From Syntrophaceae bacterium (lineage in GTDB: Bacteria; Desulfobacterota; Syntrophia; Syntrophales; UBA5619): a stretch of DNA of 5,813 nt. Location: positions 1 to 5,813 of the forward strand of contig CAKKRN010000159.1 of NCBI GenBank assembly GCA_919902745.1, written 5' to 3'. Shown piece by piece: positions 1 through 5,808 of the stretch (within the stretch, counting starts at the first letter, position 1; the number at the start of each line of letters is the position of its first letter). The notes beneath the pieces are model-generated. The model was not told the DNA's origin, did no database searches, and saw nothing but the letters and a program-made list of their open reading frames with translations. The translations under genes and the position numbers were made by a program.

Positions 1-879
1 CCGGATGTCCTCGTCATGACCGCCACCCCGATTCCGCGAACCCTGGCCATGACGGTCTACGGGGATTTGGACATCTCCGTGATCGATGAGATGCCCCCCG
101 GAAAACTACCCGTCCGGACGAAGGTGTTTTCCGAGTCCCAGCGCACCCGCGTCTATGAGATCATCCGCCGGGAGGCGAAAAAGGGGAATCAGATCTTCAT
201 TGTCTATCCGCTTGTCGAAGCATCGGAAAACCTGGACCTCAAAGATGCGACGCGGATGGCGGAACATCTCCGGAAGGAGATCTTTCCGGACTGCCGTGTC
301 GGTCTCGTCCACGGCCGGATGAAGGGAAAAGAAAAGGAGCGGATCATGAACGACTTCGGCAATAAAATGATCGACATCCTTGTCTCCACCACGGTCATCG
401 AGGTCGGTATCGACATCCCCGAGGCGTCGTTGATGGTGATCGAACATGCGGAACGTTTCGGCCTTTCGCAACTCCACCAGTTGCGGGGGAGGGTAGGGCG
501 GAGCGACATCCCCTCCTTCTGCATCCTGCTGACCGGGGACACGATGCCGCATCGTGGCGGGGACACCTTGCCGCAAGGTGTCCCCATTGCCCGCAAGCGG
601 CTCCGGGTCATGGAACAGACCAACGATGGCTTCCGGATCGCCGAAGAGGATCTGGCCATCCGCGGTCCCGGGGAATTCATGGGGACCCGGCAATCGGGTC
701 TGCCCGACTTCCGGATCGCCAGCGTCGTCCGCGACGGCCGCATCCTGGGAGAGGCCAGGGCGGATGCCTTCGCCCTGGTAGAGGATGATCCGCTGCTGGA
801 AAACCCCGACCATCTCGCACTCCGAGAGGTGTTGCTCCGCCGCTGGAGAGGCAGGCTGGAGATGGCCAAGACCGGATGA
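1..879 (+). CDS. recG: ATP-dependent DNA helicase RecG, C-terminal part (5' end outside window)
   Basis: RecG is a superfamily 2 helicase that remodels stalled replication forks and Holliday junctions in the cytoplasm. The reading frame is open from base 1, so the gene enters from upstream; about 292 codons of a protein usually near 700 residues are visible, and the wedge domain, Walker A and DEAH box are missing only because the window starts late. Visible in order, counting from base 1: motif III (TATPIPRTL, about residues 7-15), the second RecA-like domain with VGLVHGRMK (about 100-108), TTVIEVGIDIP (about 130-140), motif VI QLRGRVGR (160-167), and the RecG-typical NDGF...EEDLAIRGPGEFMGTRQSG block that contains the translocation (TRG) motif. 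The first ATG in the window lies inside motif III and is not a real start. Oddity: between motif VI and the RLRVM segment there is a repeat-encoded stretch (residues 179-195) that makes this loop roughly 11 residues longer than in the RecG proteins I recall. The stop is TGA at 877-879. Identification is very secure. Confidence 0.97.
   Translation, partial: PDVLVMTATPIPRTLAMTVYGDLDISVIDEMPPGKLPVRTKVFSESQRTRVYEIIRREAKKGNQIFIVYPLVEASENLDLKDATRMAEHLRKEIFPDCRVGLVHGRMKGKEKERIMNDFGNKMIDILVSTTVIEVGIDIPEASLMVIEHAERFGLSQLHQLRGRVGRSDIPSFCILLTGDTMPHRGGDTLPQGVPIARKRLRVMEQTNDGFRIAEEDLAIRGPGEFMGTRQSGLPDFRIASVVRDGRILGEARADAFALVEDDPLLENPDHLALREVLLRRWRGRLEMAKTG
535..585. repeat. Tandem pair of hairpin-forming palindromes (REP-like) inside recG
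   Basis: Two 24-base units stand head to tail. Both begin GGGGACAC and both have a CCG loop. Unit 1 (535-558) forms a perfect 7-bp stem, CACGATG at 540-546 with CATCGTG at 550-556. Unit 2 (559-582, stem extending to 585) forms a perfect 12-bp stem, GGGGACACCTTG at 559-570 with CAAGGTGTCCCC at 574-585. The units differ at five positions; four of these are two compensated base pairs (G-C to C-G and A-T to T-A), so the stem is kept while its sequence changes. Each unit is exactly eight codons, read as GDTMPHRG and GDTLPQGV. The head of unit 1 can also pair with the tail of unit 2 over 8 bp. Direct observation; calling it REP-like or mobile is inference, because no second copy or transposase is in the window. 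Confidence 0.85.
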
Positions 880-892
880 TGGATGAATTCTT

Positions 893-920
893 TTGACAAA
901 AAGGGATAAATTGATATAGA
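893..920 (+). promoter_or_regulatory. Sigma70-type promoter upstream of hom
   Basis: A perfect -35 hexamer TTGACA (893-898) is followed after 16 bases by TATAGA (915-920), which matches the -10 consensus at four of six positions, preceded by the extended -10 dinucleotide TG at 912-913. It lies in the only non-coding stretch between recG and hom, just after the recG stop. Predicted transcription start is near 926-928, giving a leader of about 55 bases. No convincing operator was seen in it. A 6-bp inverted repeat (TCTGTT 940-945, AACAGA 959-964) lies in the leader but is too weak to call. No strong Shine-Dalgarno precedes hom; GGGA at 970-973 is the best candidate. Confidence 0.6.
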
Positions 921-981
921 GACATATTCGCTTTTAAGCTCTGTTGCGAATGCGATTGAACAGACCAACGGGAACAAGACC

Positions 982-2301
982 ATGAAAAAAGTGATATCCA
1001 TCGGGCTTATCGGATTTGGAACCATCGGCACCGGCGTCATCAAACTTCTGCGGAAGAACGGTGAACTCATCGCCGGTCGTCTCGGTGCTGAGCTCCGACT
1101 GCAGAGAATTGCAGATATCGATATCCGAAAATCCCGGGGGATCACGGTGGATGATTCGCTCCTCACGACCGACGCCGCTGATATCCTCAATGATCCGGGG
1201 ATTGACATTGTCGTCGAGCTCATGGGCGGCTACGAACCGGCCCGGACCTTTATCCTGACCGCCATGGGCCAGGGGAAACACGTTGTTACGGCGAACAAGG
1301 CCCTGCTGGCAACGCATGGAGACGAGATTTTCCGGGGCGCAGCACAACACGGGGTCAATATCGGCTTTGAGGCCAGCGTCGGCGGGACGATACCGGTGAT
1401 CAAGACGATCAAGGAGAGTCTCATCGCCAACCGGATCCAGTCCATCTCCGCGATCGTAAACGGAACATCCAATTTCATTCTGAGCAAGATGACGGATGAA
1501 GGCGGCTCCTTTGAGACGGTTCTGAAAGAGGCGCAGAACCTGGGATTTGCCGAGTCCGATCCCGTTTATGACATTGAGGGGGTCGACGCCGCCCACAAAC
1601 TGGCGATCCTCCTCTCCCTCTGCTACGGGAAAAAGGTTCATCTGGACGATCTGTACCGGGAGGGGATCTCCCGAATCGGTGAACAGGATATCGCGTTTGC
1701 CCGGGAACTCGGTTACCGTATCAAGCTGCTGGCCATAGCGATCCGCAGAGAGACAGAGATCGAGGCAAGGCTTCACCCGACGATGATTCCCTTCGATCAC
1801 CTCCTCGCCAATGTCAACGGCAATTTCAACGCCTTTCACATTGTCGGCGACGCATCCGGCTCGGTATTTCTCTATGGTCAGGGCGCTGGCATGATGCCGA
1901 CGGCCAGTGCCGTCGTCAGCGATATCGTCGATATCGCACGCGATATACGAAAAGGGATTACCGGTCGCGTCCCCCCTCGGGTTCTTGACGAAGAAACCAT
2001 TGAAAAGATTCAACTGATGCCTTTTGACCAGATCCGGACGAACTACTATTTCCGTTTCACCGTCGCCGATCTCCCCGGCGTACTTTCAAGGATCTCCGGC
2101 ATCCTGGGCGCCAACGATATCAGCATCGCCACCGTCATCCAGAAGGGGCGAATGCAGACGCAGGGGGGGGGCGTTCCAATCGTGATGACCACCTATAAGG
2201 CCAGGGAAAGGGATGTCCGGAAGGCCCTGGAGGATATCGACCGTCTCGATATCGTGATGGGGAAAACCATGCTGATACGAATCGAGGACGACAATCTCTA
2301 A
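982..2301 (+). CDS. hom: Homoserine dehydrogenase with C-terminal ACT domain
   Basis: The enzyme reduces L-aspartate 4-semialdehyde to L-homoserine with NAD(P)H, the branch point to threonine and methionine. At 439 residues it has the usual length of the monofunctional bacterial enzyme. The N-terminal Rossmann fold starts with GFGTIG (residues 11-16). The NAD-binding and substrate segments continue through VTANKALL with Lys106, and FEASVGGTIPVIK (129-141) matches the catalytic domain. Asp202 and Lys206 in EGVDAAHKLAIL are spaced like the catalytic Asp/Lys pair of the yeast enzyme (D219/K223). An ACT domain (about 355-436, with ADLPGVLSRISGILG) suggests feedback control by an amino acid, probably threonine. 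There is no aspartokinase fusion. ATG 982 is chosen because the Rossmann strand begins immediately after it. A run of nine G at 2163-2171 encodes part of the ACT loop. The stop TAA is followed by 126 bases before the next gene. Confidence 0.96.
   Translation: MKKVISIGLIGFGTIGTGVIKLLRKNGELIAGRLGAELRLQRIADIDIRKSRGITVDDSLLTTDAADILNDPGIDIVVELMGGYEPARTFILTAMGQGKHVVTANKALLATHGDEIFRGAAQHGVNIGFEASVGGTIPVIKTIKESLIANRIQSISAIVNGTSNFILSKMTDEGGSFETVLKEAQNLGFAESDPVYDIEGVDAAHKLAILLSLCYGKKVHLDDLYREGISRIGEQDIAFARELGYRIKLLAIAIRRETEIEARLHPTMIPFDHLLANVNGNFNAFHIVGDASGSVFLYGQGAGMMPTASAVVSDIVDIARDIRKGITGRVPPRVLDEETIEKIQLMPFDQIRTNYYFRFTVADLPGVLSRISGILGANDISIATVIQKGRMQTQGGGVPIVMTTYKARERDVRKALEDIDRLDIVMGKTMLIRIEDDNL
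2163..2171. repeat. Nine-G homopolymer inside hom
   Basis: A tract of nine consecutive G encodes the end of Gln395 and Gly396-Gly398, within the ACT domain. The downstream frame still gives a normal ACT ending (VPIVMTTYKARERD), so the frame is intact in this sequence. Such tracts are prone to slippage in replication and to sequencing error. Confidence 0.9.
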
Positions 2302-2379
2302 CCGTTCCGCAATCAATCCCGCTGCTTTCGCAAGGGCCGGCTGCAGCTGCGTTACGCATTCACCTTTGCCCGCCTTTGC

Positions 2380-2428
2380 GGAGGAAGAGTTGCGGCGGAT
2401 CTATTTTATTATGAGGATTACACGCTGA
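2380..2428 (+). promoter_or_regulatory. Strong Shine-Dalgarno and possible 12-codon upstream ORF coupled to apgM
   Basis: GGAGGAA at 2380-2386 is the strongest ribosome binding sequence in the window, yet it is 44 bases ahead of the apgM ATG, too far to serve it. Five bases after GGAGG is TTG at 2390, opening a short frame that reads MRRIYFIMRITR and stops with TGA at 2426-2428, overlapping the apgM start as TGATG. Three Ile codons and one Thr codon occur among the twelve. A weaker GAGGA (2413-2417) sits 10 bases before the apgM ATG and can serve it directly. A small CCGC/GCGG hairpin (2370-2381) overlaps the upstream Shine-Dalgarno. The layout allows translational coupling or a leader peptide, but no attenuator hairpin with a T run follows, so this is speculative. 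Confidence 0.3.
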
Positions 2429-3660
2429 TGAAATACGTGATCCTGCTGGGCGACGGAATGGCGGACGAACCGCTTGCCGACTTGGGAGGCAAGACCCCGC
2501 TGCAATATGCCCGCACCCCCCATATGGACCGGATGGCCTCGAAGGGAACCCTTGGACTGATCGATACAATCGCTCCCGGCCTTTCGCCGGGTAGCGATGT
2601 CGCAAATCTCGCCGTCCTCGGTTACGACCCCAGGTTCTGCTATACCGGCAGGGGGCCGCTCGAAGCGGCCAGCATGGGGATCATTCTCGCGTCGGAAGAT
2701 ATCGCTTTCCGCTGCAATCTCGTGACACTCAGCGACGACGGCGGCGATCCGGTCATGGAGGATTTTACGGCCGGTCACATCTCTTCCGTCGAAGCCAGGC
2801 AAATGGTTGTCGACCTCGGCAAGGCGATCGGGTCGGAGACGTTCATTTTTTATCCGGGCGTCAGCTACCGGCATCTGCTGGTCTGGAAGGGGGGAGAGAT
2901 CGGCATTGCTGCTACACCGCCCCATGATATTACCGGCAAGATCACCAGGCCCTATCTTCCCCAGGGAGAGGGCGCCGATACGATCAGACGCCTGATGCAG
3001 CTCTCCCGTGATTTTCTGGCGAACCATCCGGTGAACCGGGATAGGCGAGACCGGGGGCTCAAGCCCGCGACCTCCATCTGGCTCTGGGGGCAGGGCAGGG
3101 CGCCGCGGTTGCAGAAGATTACGGAGCGATTTCAGATTCGCGGCGGTATGATCTCCGCTGTGGATCTGCTGAACGGCATCGGGGTTTATGCCGGTCTGGA
3201 GGTCTTATCGGTCAACGGCGCCACCGGATACACGGATACCAATTACGTCGGCAAAGCGGAAAAAGCCCTTTCGGCCCTTCGTGAACTTGATCTGGTCTTC
3301 ATCCATGTCGAGGCCCCCGATGAGATGGGCCATGAAGGCAACCTGCAGGGAAAAATCAAGGCCATCGAGGATTTCGACGAAAAAGTCGTCGGAACGGTTC
3401 TGCGCGGGATTCCCCAGTTCGGAGACTTCCGTGTGGCTGTTTTGAGCGACCATCCGACCCCGATCCGCCTGAGAACGCATACCGCCGACCCAAGTCCAAT
3501 TGCCACCCTCTTTTCGCTGGACAGCGAAAATCAGGCCCGAGGATTCGCTTTCGGGGAGAGCGAGGCAAAAAGATCGGGCAATATGATTTCTCCCGGACAT
3601 CGCTTCTTGGAGAATTTTATCGGCGACGTGAGGCGATTGTTTGAACAGAACTCCCGTTAA
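2428..3660 (+). CDS. apgM: ApgM-family phosphomutase homologue, probable alternative homoserine kinase
   Basis: A 410-residue member of the alkaline-phosphatase-superfamily, archaeal-type cofactor-independent phosphoglycerate mutases, cytoplasmic and dependent on divalent metal. Visible metal and active-site elements: Asp9 in LLGDGM, the probable nucleophile Ser56 in PGSDVANLAVLGYDP, Asp298 and His302 in VEAPDEMGHEGN, Asp341-His342 in LSDHPTP and His351 in RTHTADPSP. All expected positions are present, so it should be active. Known of the family: a subgroup (TIGR02535) is proposed to be a homoserine kinase because its genes lie beside threonine genes in genomes lacking classical thrB. Position directly after hom fits that subgroup; the sequence alone cannot exclude 2- to 3-phosphoglycerate mutase activity. 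ATG 2428 is preceded by GAGGA at 10 bases, and MKYVILLGDGM is the typical family N-terminus. The 3' end overlaps the next gene by 20 bases. Confidence 0.88.
   Translation: MKYVILLGDGMADEPLADLGGKTPLQYARTPHMDRMASKGTLGLIDTIAPGLSPGSDVANLAVLGYDPRFCYTGRGPLEAASMGIILASEDIAFRCNLVTLSDDGGDPVMEDFTAGHISSVEARQMVVDLGKAIGSETFIFYPGVSYRHLLVWKGGEIGIAATPPHDITGKITRPYLPQGEGADTIRRLMQLSRDFLANHPVNRDRRDRGLKPATSIWLWGQGRAPRLQKITERFQIRGGMISAVDLLNGIGVYAGLEVLSVNGATGYTDTNYVGKAEKALSALRELDLVFIHVEAPDEMGHEGNLQGKIKAIEDFDEKVVGTVLRGIPQFGDFRVAVLSDHPTPIRLRTHTADPSPIATLFSLDSENQARGFAFGESEAKRSGNMISPGHRFLENFIGDVRRLFEQNSR
3628..3633 (+). promoter_or_regulatory. Ribosome binding site for the TTG start of ybgC
   Basis: GTGAGG lies inside the apgM coding sequence, 7 bases before TTG 3641. 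The ybgC frame has a stop (TGA 3629-3631) just upstream and no ATG until codon 18, inside the catalytic motif, so TTG 3641 is the only start that keeps the first strand of the fold. This site therefore decides the start. Confidence 0.55.
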
Positions 3661-4063
3661 GATCCGCGCCATCTATGCCGATACCGACGCGATGGGCATC
3701 GTCTATCACACCAATTATATCCGCTGGTTCGAGGTCGGACGGACCGAACTCTTCCGGGATATGGGAATCCTCTACACGGAGGTGGAGGCGGCCGGGTTCA
3801 ATCTGCCGCTGACGCAGGTATATTGTCATTATCTTCTTCCGACGCATTACGATGATCTGGTTTTCGTTGAAACGGAGATTGCTTATCTGAAGCGGGCCAG
3901 CATGAAATTCGCGTACCTCATCTGGGATGAAAAACGGGAAAAACTGCTTACAGAGGGGTATACGGTTCATGCCTGCACGGACCGGGCCGGGAAAATCATT
4001 CGCATCCCGGCCGTCATTGCGGATAAAACCCGCTCATTTTATCCCAACTTTAAAGGAGAATAG
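3641..4063 (+). CDS. ybgC: YbgC/4-hydroxybenzoyl-CoA thioesterase-type acyl-CoA thioesterase
   Basis: A 140-residue single hotdog-fold protein, the usual length for the YbgC/FadM group, which hydrolyses acyl-CoA (or acyl carrier protein) thioesters in the cytoplasm as oligomers. The N-terminal signature YADTDAMGIVYHTNYIRWFE (residues 12-31) contains the catalytic Asp16, equivalent to the Asp of the Pseudomonas 4-hydroxybenzoyl-CoA thioesterase, and the conserved Tyr22-His23. The rest (YLKRASMKFAYLIWD, then the VHACTDRAGKIIRIP strand pair) fits the fold through to the C-terminus. The start is a TTG, forced by an in-frame stop 12 bases upstream; the 20-base overlap with apgM implies translational coupling. 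In many Gram-negatives ybgC heads the tol-pal envelope operon; no tol genes are seen here, but a membrane-anchored TPR gene follows after 8 bases. The physiological substrate cannot be told from sequence. Confidence 0.9.
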   Translation: MNRTPVKIRAIYADTDAMGIVYHTNYIRWFEVGRTELFRDMGILYTEVEAAGFNLPLTQVYCHYLLPTHYDDLVFVETEIAYLKRASMKFAYLIWDEKREKLLTEGYTVHACTDRAGKIIRIPAVIADKTRSFYPNFKGE

Positions 4064-4071
4064 GGAAAACC

Positions 4072-4749
4072 ATGGCAGCAAAAATGGACAAACATGAACT
4101 GAATGAGCCGGACAAGCTTCAGCTTTTCTTTCTCCGTATCCGGGCGTTTGCGGGAAAGCACCGGGCACGAATCTATGCCGGAGGGGGAATTTTCATTCTG
4201 ATCGCGCTGCTGGCCGGCGGCTGGTACCTCTACCGGGTCAATTACCAGGCCGGCGCGGGGAAGATATACAACCAGATTATTGAAGCCGCTGCAAAAGCGG
4301 GTTCTCCAGCCGGAGACGCAGCGGCGATCAAAGAATACACGGATCTCATCTCCCGGTACCCGCGGAGCCGGGCGGCCGTCACGGCTTATTACCGTCTCGG
4401 AAACCTCTATTTTGGTCGCCGTGAATACGATGCCGCAATCAGTGCTTATCAGGATTTTCTCAGGAACACCTCTGCTGAAAGCGATTTGATGACCCTGGCT
4501 TACAGCGGCCTTGGCGCCAGCCAGGAGGCGAAGAACGATTTGAACAAGGCGCTGGAATCCTATGACCTGGCGATGAAAACGCGTGCCGCGCCCTCTTTCG
4601 AGGCGCTGAATTACAGCAACATTGCGAGGATCTATGAGACGAAAAAAGATTCCGTGAAGGCTGCTGAGTTCTACCGGAAGGCCCTGGAGAAGACGACGGA
4701 TCCGCTCATGACATTGTATCTGAAAAGAAAACTATCCATTTTGGGCTGA
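4072..4749 (+). CDS. Membrane-anchored tetratricopeptide-repeat protein (YfgM/TPR_21-like)
   Basis: A 225-residue protein with a charged, probably cytoplasmic N-terminus (about 1-34), one hydrophobic segment (about 35-54, GGGIFILIALLAGGWYLY) and a helical-repeat C-terminal domain that should lie in the periplasm. Three TPR units are recognisable: about 102-133 (YYRLGNLYFGRREYDAAISAY), about 142-173 (YSGLGASQEAKNDLNKALESY) and about 178-209 (YSNIARIYETKKDSVKAAEFYRKAL, slightly diverged). There is no signal-peptidase site after the hydrophobic segment, so it reads as a type II anchor rather than a cleaved signal. Layout resembles YfgM, which binds the Sec translocon and periplasmic chaperones, but similarity is at architecture level only. 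ATG 4072 has AGGGA at 4062-4066 close by and AAGGAG at 4053-4058 further off; Met5 (4084) is an alternative start. It is 8 bases after ybgC, so the two are co-translated. Function beyond protein-protein binding is not assigned. Confidence 0.8.
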   Translation: MAAKMDKHELNEPDKLQLFFLRIRAFAGKHRARIYAGGGIFILIALLAGGWYLYRVNYQAGAGKIYNQIIEAAAKAGSPAGDAAAIKEYTDLISRYPRSRAAVTAYYRLGNLYFGRREYDAAISAYQDFLRNTSAESDLMTLAYSGLGASQEAKNDLNKALESYDLAMKTRAAPSFEALNYSNIARIYETKKDSVKAAEFYRKALEKTTDPLMTLYLKRKLSILG

Positions 4750-4839
4750 TGGTGGTGGAGGGTCTGCGCCTGCCACAGGGGTGTCGGAGAGAGCAAATTT
4801 GTAAATCAATAATTTCTAAGAAAGTCGGTGGAATACAGC

Positions 4840-5787
4840 ATGGCAGATGATTACTACAAAACGCTGGGTGTTGAGAAAAACGCCGATGCGGAGGCGATCA
4901 AGAAGGCCTATCGCAAGCTGGCCCTGAAGTATCACCCCGACCGGAACCCCGGAAACCGCGATGCGGAGGAGAAGTTCAAGAAGATCAGCGAGGCTTACGC
5001 CGTGTTGAGCGATCCTGATAAACGCAAGCAATACGAAAGCTTCGGATCGGATCAGTTCAGCCGGCGCTACAGCCAGGAGGAGATCTTCCGGAACTTCGAT
5101 CTCAATGAGATCCTTCGTGATTTCGGATTCGGCGGCATGGGAGGGAATGAACGGGGATTTCGGGGTGCGGGCCGACGTGGCGCTTTCACCTACCGCACCG
5201 GCGGCGATCCGTTCGCAGAGCTCTTCAGGCAGGGGCAGCCGCATTATGAAACGCCGCAGAAAGGGGAAGATCTTCATTACAACCTATCGATAACGCTCGA
5301 GGAATCTGTATCCGGCGTAGAGAAAAAGCTTGCCCTTCAGCAGGATCATGAGGTCCATGAAATCAGCGTGAAAATTCCAGCGGGGATCAGCACAGGAAAG
5401 AAACTGAGACTTTCAGGCAAGGGATATGGCGGAATTCAAGGCGGCCCTTCCGGCGATCTCTATCTGAACATCACCGTACTCCCGCATCCGATCTTCGCCA
5501 GGGATGGAAACGATATCTACATCGAAAAATCGATCTCCTTCACACAGGCCGTTCTTGGGAGCAGCATCGAGGTCCCGACGATCGACGGTACGATCAAGAG
5601 GATCAAGGTCCCGGCCGGGACGCAGGGTGGTACGAAGATACGGATGAAAGGCTATGGCGTTCCCGGTCTCAAAGGCTCCGACTCTTCCAAAGGGGACCAG
5701 TTTGTGAAGATCAGCATTGACGTTCCCCGAAAAATCAATGACAAGCAGCTCCAACTGATCCATAAGCTTGCCGAAGCCGGAATTTAA
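4840..5787 (+). CDS. cbpA: CbpA-type J-domain co-chaperone (DnaJ class B, no zinc finger)
   Basis: A 315-residue Hsp40 that would stimulate the ATPase of DnaK and deliver unfolded clients, in the cytoplasm. The J domain covers residues 4-69 (DYYKTLGV to YESFG) with the DnaK-contacting HPD at 32-34. A Gly/Phe-rich linker follows (about 92-130, with FGFGGMGG and [12 protein letters not shown]). Client-binding domain I starts at about 143 ([13 protein letters not shown]) and domain II at about 216, ending in a short C-terminal helix. The four CXXCXGXG zinc motifs of true DnaJ are absent; the protein has no cysteine at all, which places it with CbpA/DnaJ-B. ATG 4840 is preferred because the J domain starts three residues later and GGTGGA (4827-4832) sits 7 bases ahead; an in-frame GTG at 4828 would add MEYS and is less well supported. 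The 90-base gap from the TPR gene is AT-rich at 4795-4820, but no clear sigma70, sigma32 or CIRCE element was found. Confidence 0.94.
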   Translation: MADDYYKTLGVEKNADAEAIKKAYRKLALKYHPDRNPGNRDAEEKFKKISEAYAVLSDPDKRKQYESFGSDQFSRRYSQEEIFRNFDLNEILRDFGFGGMGGNERGFRGAGRRGAFTYRTGGDPFAELFRQGQPHYETPQKGEDLHYNLSITLEESVSGVEKKLALQQDHEVHEISVKIPAGISTGKKLRLSGKGYGGIQGGPSGDLYLNITVLPHPIFARDGNDIYIEKSISFTQAVLGSSIEVPTIDGTIKRIKVPAGTQGGTKIRMKGYGVPGLKGSDSSKGDQFVKISIDVPRKINDKQLQLIHKLAEAGI

Positions 5788-5808
5788 AAGATTTTTTCTG
5801 CATCGACC

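Noticed and set aside
940..964. Inverted repeat TCTGTT / AACAGA in the hom leader as an operator or attenuator
   Set aside because: Only 6 bp with a 13-base loop and no T run; not distinguishable from chance.
204..1223. Serine- and arginine-rich open frame (339 codons) on the - strand across recG and hom
   Set aside because: Low-complexity composition typical of antisense frames in GC-rich genes; it runs across the promoter region and two well-supported genes.
1919..1937. Perfect 19-base odd palindrome GCGATATCG-T-CGATATCGC in hom
   Set aside because: It encodes Asp-Ile-Val-Asp-Ile, a conserved homoserine dehydrogenase segment; Asp-Ile as GATATC is itself palindromic, so the symmetry follows from coding.
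934..2013. Long open frame (359 codons) on the - strand opposite hom
   Set aside because: It mirrors the codon pattern of a confidently identified gene, has no recognisable motif, and the hom protein fully explains the stretch.
2299..2430. hom and apgM lie in the same frame, separated by one TAA and 42 sense codons, as if a broken Hom-ApgM fusion
   Set aside because: A stretch of 42 codons without a stop is not rare in GC-rich DNA, the linker resembles no domain, and apgM has a family-typical N-terminus with its own Shine-Dalgarno.
4766..4780. CCTG-CCA-CAGG mini-hairpin in the gap before the J-protein gene as a terminator
   Set aside because: Four base pairs only and not followed by a T run.
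4804..4816. Near match to the IHF site (AATCAA-TAAT-TTC) upstream of the J-protein gene
   Set aside because: The last position mismatches and the motif is short; it is expected by chance in an AT-rich patch.
5781..5800. T-run after the J-protein gene as a terminator
   Set aside because: No GC-rich stem precedes the six T; only a weak A/T self-complementarity exists.
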